Assembly: GCA_030247855.1 (NCBI GenBank)
Contig: JAPDRN010000065.1
Location: 124,001 to 188,000 of the forward strand
Source of the DNA: Knufia peltigerae
Taxonomy: Eukaryota; Ascomycota; Eurotiomycetes; Chaetothyriales; Trichomeriaceae
DNA: 64,000 nucleotides
Direction of reading: 5' to 3'
The position numbers and the translations under genes were made by a program. The notes beneath the pieces are model-generated. The model was not told the origin of the DNA. It made no database searches and was given only the letters and a program-made list of their open reading frames with translations. Below, one piece after another: positions 54,861-64,000 of this stretch (positions are counted from its first letter, which is position 1; each line of letters starts with the position of its first letter).

Positions 54861-55996
54861 AATATAGATCTATGAAGATTTTAGTAAACTGTACCTCATC
54901 TCAATCGGTCACCCAATGGTGCGTCGGGACATTTATCGTTGTTGAAAAGTTGAGCCTCACAAAACTTCCAGCCTGACATGTGACTCGGCGTCCCGGTTGA
55001 CTTTCCCTTTCAGCCGTGGGGCACACAACCAGAAGAGGACAGGTGAGATACGGGGCCTATCTGGCTGGCTATCTTGATCGATGAGATGCGCCTATCGTAG
55101 ACCACGGATACCTGTGGCTTGGACTTTCCTCGTTGTGCTTCATATCTTGAGCGAATCGAACAGGGTGAACGGTGGTAGGCGGTAGAATGTCGGGTTGGTA
55201 AGGCTATTTACCAGGTGCACACAAACCACCGAACATATCACCACAGAATACTCCGTACAGCGTAATTAGCTGGACTGCTATGTCAGCATCAAACGGAGGA
55301 ATCGGTCATGTCTAGAAGGACCACGTTGTAGTCATTTGTCTTGCTTTCTCCTGTTGTTGACCTTGGGGTGACAGTCCGCCTTGAGGGTCCGACGGCATTG
55401 CCGGCGCCACGCTGAAGTCAATCCCCGATCCAACTCCGTCCAAGCATCAGAGGCTCCGGTTTAATCAGGGCTGCCTTTCCAAAAAGACCTCCATCGGGCG
55501 CGATGTGATAGGACTGTTGTTGATGATCAGGACACATTTTGGAACAAAAAAAAGTCTTTCTCCTGCATGGGGGGAACATGTATTGTCAATCTCAGACCAC
55601 AGCTGTCTGTCCACCCCGGAAGACTTGGGCGATTGTTGACCTTGGATGGCGACAATTATCACCGCCTCCGGTCCCTCCATCTGGGGGAGATTGTGGATTG
55701 AAGTAGTATCCGGCGACAGACGCCCGATCCACCACCACATGCCAAGTCAGCCCGTGAAGAATACCCCTTGGGGTGGTCAATAAAAAGTGAGAGGGAACGG
55801 GGGATAATAAATATCAGTGCTGCGCGTGTATGCAAAAACCTGGAGTGATCCTTCCTTGACTTCCCCCAGAAGATTCACCTCCTTGTCCTTCTACATTGTT
55901 GACATTCATTCCCTCGGACCAGGCCCAGCGAAAACCCCCCTTCCCTTCCCATACAAACTTCATCGACAAAGCCCCCCCCTCCGCCGTGGCATCAAG
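54861..55996. other. Divergent intergenic region
   Basis: About 1.1 kb between the starts of the Mak32-like gene and the permease. It contains a tactccgta motif at 55249-55257 and an A/T-rich TATA-like stretch (ataataaata) near 55804-55814, about 180 bases before the permease ATG. Confidence 0.5.
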
Positions 55997-57642
55997 ATGG
56001 GTGATCATCATGGGCTGCCAGATAACATTTCAAAAACCATGTCCAACGATGATCTAGACAAGCCACAAGCTGTGACTGTCGAGTTACAGCGAGATGCCCC
56101 GGCCTACATCAAGTCTCTCAGCCCTGAGGACCGGGCGGCCAGAGAGAAGGCTCTCGTCCGCAAGATCGACCTTCGTCTCATCCCCACCATCGTCGTCATC
56201 TACATCCTGAACTACCTGGACCGAAACAACATCGCCGCCGCCCGTCTCGCGGGCCTCGAAGATGACCTCAAGCTCCACGGCACGCAGTACCAGACCGCGG
56301 TGTCGATCTTGTTCGTGGGTTATCTCCTGATGCAGGTCCCGTCCAATCTATTCATGAACAAGTTTGGAAAACCGTCCATCTATCTGTCCACGGCGATGGT
56401 CATCTGGGGTGCGATATCGATGGCCACGGCCGGCGTACAGAACTTTGGGGGTCTCATCGCGGTTCGATTCTTCCTCGGTTTCGTCGAGGCCGTCTACTTC
56501 CCCGGCTGCGTCTTCTTTCTCAGCTCTTGGTACACTCGTAAAGAGTTGGGATTCCGGACCGCCATGCTCTACTCCGGATCTCTCCTGTCCGGTGCGTTCT
56601 CCGGCTTGATCGCCGCCGGCATCACGGACGGAATGGATGGTCTGCACGGCTTGAGAGCTTGGAGATGGCTCTTCATCGTCGAGGGAGGCGTCACCATCGG
56701 CGTCGCCCTAGGTGCATATTTTATCTTACCCGACTTCCCCAGTACGACGGCTTGGTTGAGCGATGACGAAAAAACTTTGGCCATCTGGAGACTACAAGAA
56801 GATATTGGAGAAGAGGACCGTACCGAGGATGGACAGGACTCCTTGCTCTACGGAGCCAAGTTGGCATTCCAAGACATCAAGATGTGGATTCTGGTAAGCA
56901 AAACCGCCTAAGTATGTGCGAATTCGTTGCTAATGGGCTCTTGTTACTATTTTAGATGGTGATCCTTTTCTGCATCGTCTTTTCCGGATCTGTGACGAAC
57001 TTCTTTCCGACCGTCGTTGAGACCCTCGGGTACTCCAAGATCAACTCTCTGCTTCTCACCTGTCCACCCTACGTTTTGGGGGTCATCACCGCTTGCGTCA
57101 ACGCCTGGCACGCCGACCGGACTGGGGAACGGTACTTCCACGTCACCACGCCGCTCTACTTTGCCATCCTGGCCTTCATCCTGGCGGCCGCCACCACCGC
57201 CACGGCCCCGAGATACGTCGCCATGATGTTGATGATCCCGGGAGTCTACACGGGTTACGTCGTCTGTCTGGGTTGGATCTCCAACACGCTCCCTCGACCG
57301 GCACCGAAACGTGCCGCGGCCATCGCGGCGATCAACGCCGTTTCCAACACCAGCAGCATCTTTGCGAGTTACATGTTCCCGGCATCGGCGGCTCCACGCT
57401 ACGTCGTGGCCATGTCCATATGCTGCGCCATGGCCGGGACCGCCATCATCTTTGCCACCATCCTTCGCTTCATCTTGGTCAGGCTGAACCAGAAGCTCGA
57501 CCGAGGTGAGTTTGTCGAAGGGGCCATCAACGCGTCCTCTGCATCCGCAGGAGGCGGCGGCGAAAGGAGAACGAGTGTACTCGCAGCCGGCGGCGCCGTC
57601 CCAACTGAGGCGGCCACCAAGGGTTTCAGATTCCTGGTATAG
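55997..57642 (+). CDS. MFS permease, allantoate/nicotinate (Dal5-like) family
   Basis: A proton-driven plasma-membrane importer of small organic anions, by family. Exons 55997-56893 and 56956-57642 give 527 residues. The start is the first ATG of the exon; the open frame continues upstream without an ATG. After a cytosolic, charged N-terminus comes TM1 with the family-type IPTIVVIYILNYLDRNNIA. The loop after TM2-3 reads PSNLFMNKFGKPS, and a further family-like pattern is RFFLGFVEAVYFPGCVFFLS. About 12 transmembrane helices can be counted in two halves, with the acidic cytosolic loop (DIGEEDRTEDGQD) between them. The substrate is not predictable from sequence alone: allantoate, nicotinate, pantothenate and vitamin-like anions are all possible. 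Confidence 0.9.
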
Positions 57643-58477
57643 ACGACGCCGCCCACCAGCCCCAAACAAGATGAGAACTTCTTTTTTTTTGAATGATAGA
57701 TGCAACTGGCCCGAGTGGACGTAACAACGGCAGTCGCTATAAACACTCGGCTCGGATAGATAGGACATCAGCACTCATCGGTAGAATATTTAGAGACAAG
57801 GGAAATATAACATAACATGCACCCAGTATGTTGGTTGTCCTCGTGTTCTTCTTTCGCAGTTGGCCCATTCTTTGTAGCTTGCAACAGGTCGTTCTTCCTG
57901 CCCTGCCACTCTACAGTCACGACGGAGGATATCAACATCCCTGCTCAGCATATCTTCATACCTCAACCACAAGACGGAAGAAGGTGGGGAAGACGTAGCG
58001 ACTTCACTAGCGGATAGTGTCGATGCCGGCCCGTGGGGATCATAATTGAGGCAACGCAACCAACTTAACTTGACAAGGCCTGGACAAGAGCAACATCTTT
58101 CATTGATTGGACAACTAGGAATTAATCACGACGACGAGGAATATTTATCATGGTAGGTATGAAAGTTCAAGCACTCGAAGGACCTCTCTTCCCTCAAAAA
58201 ACAAATTCCACCTGCTTCAACCCCACGGACCGTAAGAAAAATCATCAAAAAAATCATCACTCATTATCAGAATCTTGCCACACAAAACCTACGGCATTGA
58301 TCTCGCCTCTCTCCCAACGCAGAGACAGAGGACTGATTACTATTAATAGTCTGCTATCGATTCAGTCCAACCGACCTGTGGCCATCTTGTCGCATCGACG
58401 GTTTACGGCCTGATTCCTTGCTTTCTTTGTTCGCTCCTCTAGGCTTTTCAGCTTAGGGAGGTATACTTCATTGAAAT
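57643..58477. other. Intergenic region upstream of the F-box gene
   Basis: About 830 bases containing the 3' end of the permease and the leader of the F-box gene. Only short frames are seen. Confidence 0.5.
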
Positions 58478-60286
58478 ATGAGCGACATCAACGAACTCCC
58501 CAACACGTTGATACCTTTGGGGTCGTCGAACAGGAAGCGGCCAGCATCTGATTCGGTATCAACACATCCCAGATCCGTCGGGCGGCCCTTGAAACGAACT
58601 GCGGCGTTGAGACACGCGGCCAGAGAAAGGAATTCCAGAATCCAGCTACTCGTCGCCCGCCGACAAACCCAGACACACAACGGGCCTGTCGGTGGTCGAC
58701 ATTTACGTGCCGCCGGAATGTCTAGAATCGAGTCACTGCCACATGAAATCATCCAGGAAATCTTTTTCAAGGCCGACATGGAAGTCAACTTGGCACGAGC
58801 TTCGAGGCGTTTGGGCGAGGCTCTTTCCGTCGAAAGCATCTACCTCTCAACCATCGCCACGGCTTTTTTTGACGATGACACGGAAGGTCCCATTGTCGAA
58901 GAATACTTCAAGCCGGCAGGTTACAGCCACATCGGTCTGGAACAGAAGATTCGAATCCAGAGAAACTTGATGACCTGCAAGTGGTTCAACCAGGAACGGT
59001 TGGAAAAATGCCTTCCGAGACTCGTCCACCTAAAGGTCTGCCAGGTGAGGGCGAGGGAGGTCAGAGAGCAGAACTCTTTTGGTCTCTCCGAAGACGCCAT
59101 CGCTCACCCTTATTGTCACGGTGAAAGGAGAAATGTTCTGGGAACGATCCCCGAAGCGGGCGACGAAAAGGGTCTAATGGCACATTATCGAGCCCCTTGT
59201 AACATTCTCTACACGACGGAAGATAATTTTCACGGCCGACGACGACGCCCAGAGCAGCAGCGGGAATCCAGCCATCCGCAGATGCGCCAACCCCCCTCGG
59301 ATTTGGAGTTTGGTGCGGAGGAGAAGGTGGGAGAGCAGGTATGGCCCCCGGTCCCACGGATCTGGACTTGGAAGTGTTGGGCCGACCGGGAAGGCAGGCT
59401 TCACAAGGAGATGGACCGAGGGGTAAGCGTCTTGGCCGTACGAGTGATACCGGACAAATTCCTAGACCTTCCAAGATGGACGCCCGAAAACATCAGTATA
59501 CTCAGACTTCTCCGCCAAGGGATGAGGTTTGTGGAACACGATCAGGTTTTGGAGATTTCTGCAGAGGCTCTGTTCAAGGGACTCAGGACTGCACTACGAC
59601 AGAGGAATGAAGAGGCCACTTTGGTCTTGCTCGAGTTACATTATGCCACCATGAGAGTGGCGGCGCAAGTCGAGTCCGAGCCGACTCCTCCCGTGATTCC
59701 ATCAGCGAGGCAGCCTCGCTATCACGACCTAGTCGGTCCATTCGTACACCCTCTACCGAGGTCGTTGATCCTAGATGCCCTTCCACCGGAGGGTAGCAAC
59801 CGTGAATTCAACCCCATGACGGTGCGGCTTTTGTCCTACATGATCAGTGAAGGTATCGACTCGGTTGAACATCGCTCTCAACTTCGCCGCCTGTCGAGGT
59901 GGGCCATCAATGCCTCCAAAAACAACAACAACGCTACCACCACAAAAGTCAGGGAATTGGGCCGTTGGATCATGGGACAAATGTTTCGAACCATCGACCA
60001 CGGCCTCGGGGTGGAAGAGCGTTTGTTCGTCAACGGAAGACTGGCGACGATCGACGAAAACACAGATGTGCCTTGGCCGTGGGCCAGCGGCGACGACACC
60101 ACCTTCACCAAGAGGTTGGGATATGACACCGACGGTGAAGTGACTCCCACGTTGCCACCCACCGCCCCCGACGGTGGGCCTTGTGGTGGTGACAGACCAA
60201 TTCCACTTACGTGGGATCCTCCTGACCCGATGACGGAGGAATTATTCCTCCAAGATGATGACGAGCATGAAGAAGATGATGGGTGA
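58478..60286 (+). CDS. F-box protein
   Basis: A 602-residue single-exon protein. Residues about 84-120 form an F-box (SLPHEIIQEIFFKADMEVNL, then ARASRRLGEALS), the module that binds Skp1 in SCF ubiquitin ligases. The N-terminus carries basic, nuclear-localisation-like clusters (NRKRPAS and RPLKRTAALRHAARERN). No WD40, LRR or other substrate-binding repeat is visible downstream; the rest is a long fungal-specific region with mixed helices, and the C-terminus is acidic (DDDEHEEDD). Many filamentous ascomycetes carry expanded sets of such orphan F-box proteins. The target is unknown. Confidence 0.82.
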   Translation: MSDINELPNTLIPLGSSNRKRPASDSVSTHPRSVGRPLKRTAALRHAARERNSRIQLLVARRQTQTHNGPVGGRHLRAAGMSRIESLPHEIIQEIFFKADMEVNLARASRRLGEALSVESIYLSTIATAFFDDDTEGPIVEEYFKPAGYSHIGLEQKIRIQRNLMTCKWFNQERLEKCLPRLVHLKVCQVRAREVREQNSFGLSEDAIAHPYCHGERRNVLGTIPEAGDEKGLMAHYRAPCNILYTTEDNFHGRRRRPEQQRESSHPQMRQPPSDLEFGAEEKVGEQVWPPVPRIWTWKCWADREGRLHKEMDRGVSVLAVRVIPDKFLDLPRWTPENISILRLLRQGMRFVEHDQVLEISAEALFKGLRTALRQRNEEATLVLLELHYATMRVAAQVESEPTPPVIPSARQPRYHDLVGPFVHPLPRSLILDALPPEGSNREFNPMTVRLLSYMISEGIDSVEHRSQLRRLSRWAINASKNNNNATTTKVRELGRWIMGQMFRTIDHGLGVEERLFVNGRLATIDENTDVPWPWASGDDTTFTKRLGYDTDGEVTPTLPPTAPDGGPCGGDRPIPLTWDPPDPMTEELFLQDDDEHEEDDG

Positions 60287-61140
60287 TGTTTTGGACGAAC
60301 CATACCCTTTTTATAACGACCTTTGAAGACGATTAACAGATGGTGGATGGGCTGATGGTATCGACACCTGTTGACCATGAGGAGTTTTTCATATACCTTT
60401 GCTTTTTATGCAATGATGACAATGATCATGTCGTCATTTTCGAACCTCCATCTTCTTGTCTTTTCTAAGTCGGATTTCATTGATCGTGGTCAAGATTGTG
60501 CCAAACAAGTGTAACCCAGAGAAGGTGCTCAGTGAGCCTACCTTGAGTCCAGAGTATTGATTGTTATCAAATTTACAGGTGCCCAGAGGGAGAGGCCACA
60601 GAGGTGCCTTGCGTAGATAGGTAGGAAGACATCGCCGTCCCTCGCGGGAACCGTCATCAGTAAGCCATGTTTTTCTGGACAACGCCCCGGGGGAAAGACC
60701 CCCCTCCGGAATTCTTCACTCAGGCAGGCCATGCAGATTTACTCGCTGTACTCCGTACCCCGGAAGACCTTTTTTTTTTTGCCAGTAACAATCATGGCCT
60801 CCTCCAAAAATGCACATGACAGACGACCCGTCTAATCCCCGGGTGCCGAACAAACAGGTTGCCTTGTTTTGACTTTTCCGTTGTTCATTTCGCTTTTGTG
60901 TTTTGTGTGACTCTGTACATGGCTGTACACACAAGATGAGATTCAGACCAGGCCAGGTTTGATCGGTGATGCCCTAAACCCAGGTCAAGCCGTGTCAATG
61001 ATGACAGTTTTTGCTCAGCCGAAGGATTCCGTAATGTACAAACATGGAATAGGAAGGTACTGGATCCGCCTACCCATGAGGGGTGAGTGATCGGCTGATT
61101 GACGCTCCGTTGAATTGCTTCCTTTGGGGACAGTCACTTC
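60287..61140. other. Convergent intergenic region
   Basis: About 850 bases between facing stop codons, with a tactccgta motif at 60749-60757 and a T-run near 60770-60780. No gene is seen. Confidence 0.5.
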
Positions 61141-63151
61141 TCAAGGCTGATTGTACATGTTGATAATGTCTCTTTCCTCCCGTTCTCTATCCGGGTTCAA
61201 AATGAATCTGACGGTTCCTTCGCGACCCCTCTCTCCCATTCGTTGCCTCACAGCCGTCCCCGTAGGTATCGCATTCGCTCCTCCGGGAGGTGGGACACTC
61301 GTAGGAGCCGTGCTCGCGCTGCTGGCGTTCGTGCTGGGGCTGGCTACGTCCTTGGGACTCACATTCTTGCTCGAATCACGACTCCGGCTGTGTGGGTGAT
61401 CTCCATTCGCGATCGCCCCGTTCGAGGTGCTCGTACTGCCGTTCCGTTCGGTGCCTCCTTCGAACCACGCCGTGAAGCGGGGGATCTTCTTCTCCTCGCA
61501 CTCCACGTTGAGAGGGATTCTGACGTTGAGGAAGGTCTCGACCGGGAATTCCGGTCCCACGGTGGTCGACATGCGATGGTGTGTGTACAATTCCAGCAGA
61601 TCAAGCAGTGTTTCCATGACCATGCCCCGATCGATCTTGAACTGATTGTAGTCTTCGCCACGCCAGATCGCGCGATGTTCGATATCGTGCAGCCGTCCTG
61701 CGAGTTCGAGGCATGAAAAGGCCAACGTGGCGTTGGTTTGCTTGAGAGGAGCAAAGGTGCGGAAGAGGTCGAGGGATATGCTGTATGCGGTGCGGGCGAC
61801 GGGGGATGATTTTTCGAACTCGTACATTTTGGCGAGCTTTATCATCAAGCCTTGGGGATGGGAACTGCGAAAGTCAAATCCTGATGCTTCGAGCATGAGT
61901 CTTTCGAGACCGATTATGGTGCGTGATTGTGCTTCGAAAATCTAACAAGAAAGACAGAAACAATGTTAGTCATTAGTCCGAGTTGAAGTTTAAGTCTGGC
62001 CCGAGTCTCCTCATATATTTTACATCCAATCTCAAAATCAGGAGAGCCAGAAGCTCTGTATGATGAGAAGAGAGGCAAGAAAGGGCAGGTACGTACCGGA
62101 TTGTCAGGGGAGAGGTGGTCTTGACGAGGAATCTTGGAGTTGTGGGCTGCGCAGAGGATGTCTCGTGACTTTTTGAGGGTGTCTTCGATTTTGCAGGCCG
62201 TGAAGAGTGCTGCGGCGGCGGCATCCTGTGGTATTGGTGCGAAAGTCAGTCATTCGATTCCACCACAACATGTTGAACCATACGAAAGAGATTCATAGGA
62301 CTTACCACGAAGCTGTACTCTCCATCGGAGTGCTGAAGGCGGAATTTGTGGAAGTAGATGACTGCTGTGTTGAATGTTCTGACTGGTCTGTAGATAGATG
62401 CATTAGTCTGAGCTCTTCTTTAGCTGCATTTGTCTCTGCCTTAGATTCCTTTTCATAACTCTCTCTGATTGAAGCATGCTGAACAGCTTATTGGGGTAGA
62501 GGTTTGTAGAGCGTGATTTATAGGTAAGGCCTCATTCAGCGAACAGAGGAAAATAAAACCACAAACAAACCGCAAAACTCACAATTTCAAAACTCTTCTA
62601 ACATTGTCAATCCACAACACCCCAGCAAGTCTGATACTATCCTCTCTGGCCTGGCTGACCCCGGTATCATGGAGAGCCTTCTGGATCTGTTGTTCAAAGA
62701 TATAGGCCTTGGCGACTTGGACGTAATTAGACAAAGGGCCACTTCTACCGCTACCCTGTGATGGTCTAGCAGGAGGATGGTCACCGTTGGCTGGACGCAT
62801 TGTGACGTCGTGCTCGTGTTCTTGGTCGTGAGGAGTGCGGCCGGCACATCCGCAATTATCGGTGCAGTTGCAACCTAGTACCCAGGGACAATACTGGTAT
62901 TGAGAGTCCAACGGATTGGTATTGACGCTGAGAGTGGTGTTTGTGATCAGTTGAGATGCGCCGGAGTTGTTGCCACTATCATGACTATCAGAGCTGGCTT
63001 CATTCTCTTGCGATTCTGGTGTCAATAGACCTGTACTTGTGCTCTCGGTCTCAGCCTCGGAAGTGCTTGTGTTCTCAAGAGATGGAGGTACAGAAGGTGA
63101 ATGGGTTGTTGGTTGAATCAACCTCGTGAAGTTTGGAGATTCACTTGGCAT
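61141..63151 (-). CDS. ctk2: Cyclin subunit of the RNA polymerase II CTD kinase (CTDK-I beta)
   Basis: Regulatory cyclin that pairs with the Ctk1 kinase to phosphorylate Ser2 of the RNA polymerase II tail during elongation, in the nucleus. Exons are 63151-62583, 62387-62306, 62225-62097 and 61941-61141, giving 526 residues with all phases closing. The N-terminal 110 residues are disordered and Ser/Thr-rich. The cyclin box begins near residue 145 (NYVQVAKAYIFEQQIQKAL, then LPVRTFNTAVIYFHKFRLQH, AAALFTACKIEDTLKKSRD) and continues in the last exon with IFEAQSRTIIGLERLMLEAS. The tail ends with the family-like RFILNPDREREERDIINMY. The split cyclin box over four exons makes it easy to misannotate. 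Confidence 0.88.
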
Positions 63152-63864
63152 GACTTTGATTGTTCCGCTTTGAGTCTTGAAAGAGGAGAATCACGTGCTG
63201 ATATCGGAAGAACCTCGGAATATTGTATCTTGATTTCTTTTGGACTTGTTCAGCGTCACGACGCAACACAGCAATCTTGGATGAAGTCTCAGGAATAATG
63301 TGAAAAGAAATCACACAGACACAGAGAGACATTGATATGTCACCTCGTGCCATTTGCGTCGCGCAGGTAGTTACAATACAGTCTTGGCACATACGGGACT
63401 GTGCCTTACGATGGAAGTAATGATAGACGCCCAGAGAATTGCTTCATATTAAGGTAACTACCTAATGTAGGTACAGGAACTTCTTAAGTAATGATTCCGA
63501 CTTGAAGATATGCGCCGAGAAAAACTACCAATGTAAGTACATAGAGGTATCATGTGTTTGCTCTGTGGCCACCTTCAACACCCCGTGAATTCATGGTTTT
63601 CTCCGATGTAGACAGAAGCGCCCGAAAGATTCTGTCTGAACGTAGATGTTATGCCAGTATCAGCCCTTGAAATACTTTTCGTAGTAGGAACAAGACTTGC
63701 AGTTGTCGAATGAGGTTCGCAAGATGTGGAAGCCGGTTGACGCATGCAAAGGTAGTCAGCCTGACATCGAAATGTGTAAGCAGGCGAAGGGAGTTTGGTG
63801 GGCAGATTTCGCCTACAACTACTCCATGCTTTCCCAAACTCTTCTTCTCGATTACAGGAGATGA
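63152..63864. other. Intergenic region
   Basis: About 710 bases between the ctk2 start and the next minus-strand stop. It should hold the ctk2 promoter. No frame is supported. Confidence 0.45.
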
Positions 63865-64000
63865 TCAAGATGCCGCAGCAGAAACCTCTTCGGATTTGGC
63901 ATCAACCTTCTTTGGCTCCGGTCCGGCCTCGCCATCTTCTTCTCTGGCTCGCTTCTTGCTTGTAGTCTCTTCAGCACTGCCATTCTGGTGAATAGCCTGG
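63865..64000 (-). CDS. C-terminus of an unidentified protein, cut by the window edge
   Basis: The last 44 codons and the TGA stop of a minus-strand gene. The segment is charged and low-complexity, with a nuclear-localisation-like TSKKRAREEDG followed by PEPKKVDAKSEEVSAAAS. Such tails occur on many nuclear proteins, so no family can be named. The clean frame and composition make a real C-terminus likely. Confidence 0.5.
   Translation of the reverse strand, partial: QAIHQNGSAEETTSKKRAREEDGEAGPEPKKVDAKSEEVSAAAS

Overview
The window is nuclear DNA of a filamentous ascomycete (Pezizomycotina). The evidence is short GT-AG introns of about 45-150 bp, a class I heterotrimeric G-alpha protein ending in CGLI, a class VI/VII-type chitin synthase, a C2H2 regulator with a fungal middle homology region, an F-box protein and an Hsp88-type chaperone. 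A Eurotiomycetes/Chaetothyriales-like fungus is my guess, weakly held. I rebuilt about 20 complete or nearly complete genes by hand-splicing; in each spliced model the reading phase closes across every junction. I saw no tRNA, rRNA, CRISPR or intact transposon.

Layout. 1-6 kb: 3' end of Hsp88 (+), converging on a chitin synthase (-) and a single-pass membrane protein (-). 6-18 kb: gene-poor, with an alpha/beta hydrolase (-) whose catalytic motifs are all degraded, and two weak hypothetical genes. 18-23 kb: an active-looking alpha/beta hydrolase (+), the complex I subunit NDUFB7 (+) and G-alpha (-). 23-27.2 kb: a 4.2-kb stretch where I find no gene. 27-49 kb: mostly + strand, with a cytochrome P450, a ubiquitin-like/RING fusion protein, a GMC oxidoreductase relic, a C2H2 transcription factor, a FAD-linked oxidase, an Smr-domain protein and glutamate-cysteine ligase. 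49-64 kb: denser housekeeping genes, namely a glycine-zipper protein (-), mitochondrial ribosomal protein mL44 (-) divergent from a small membrane protein (+), a Mak32-like pfkB protein (-), an MFS permease (+), an F-box protein (+), the CTD-kinase cyclin Ctk2 (-) and the 3' end of another gene (-).

How the parts relate. Several genes serve general functions: chaperone, cell wall, respiration, mitochondrial translation, glutathione synthesis and control of RNA polymerase II. The 27-49 kb stretch is rich in redox enzymes and includes a regulator, but has no polyketide synthase, NRPS or terpene synthase, so I do not call it a biosynthetic cluster. The points most worth a second look are the pseudoenzyme hydrolase, the ubiquitin-like/RING fusion, the GMC relic, and two related short GTAC-containing motifs that recur in non-coding DNA far more often than chance predicts.
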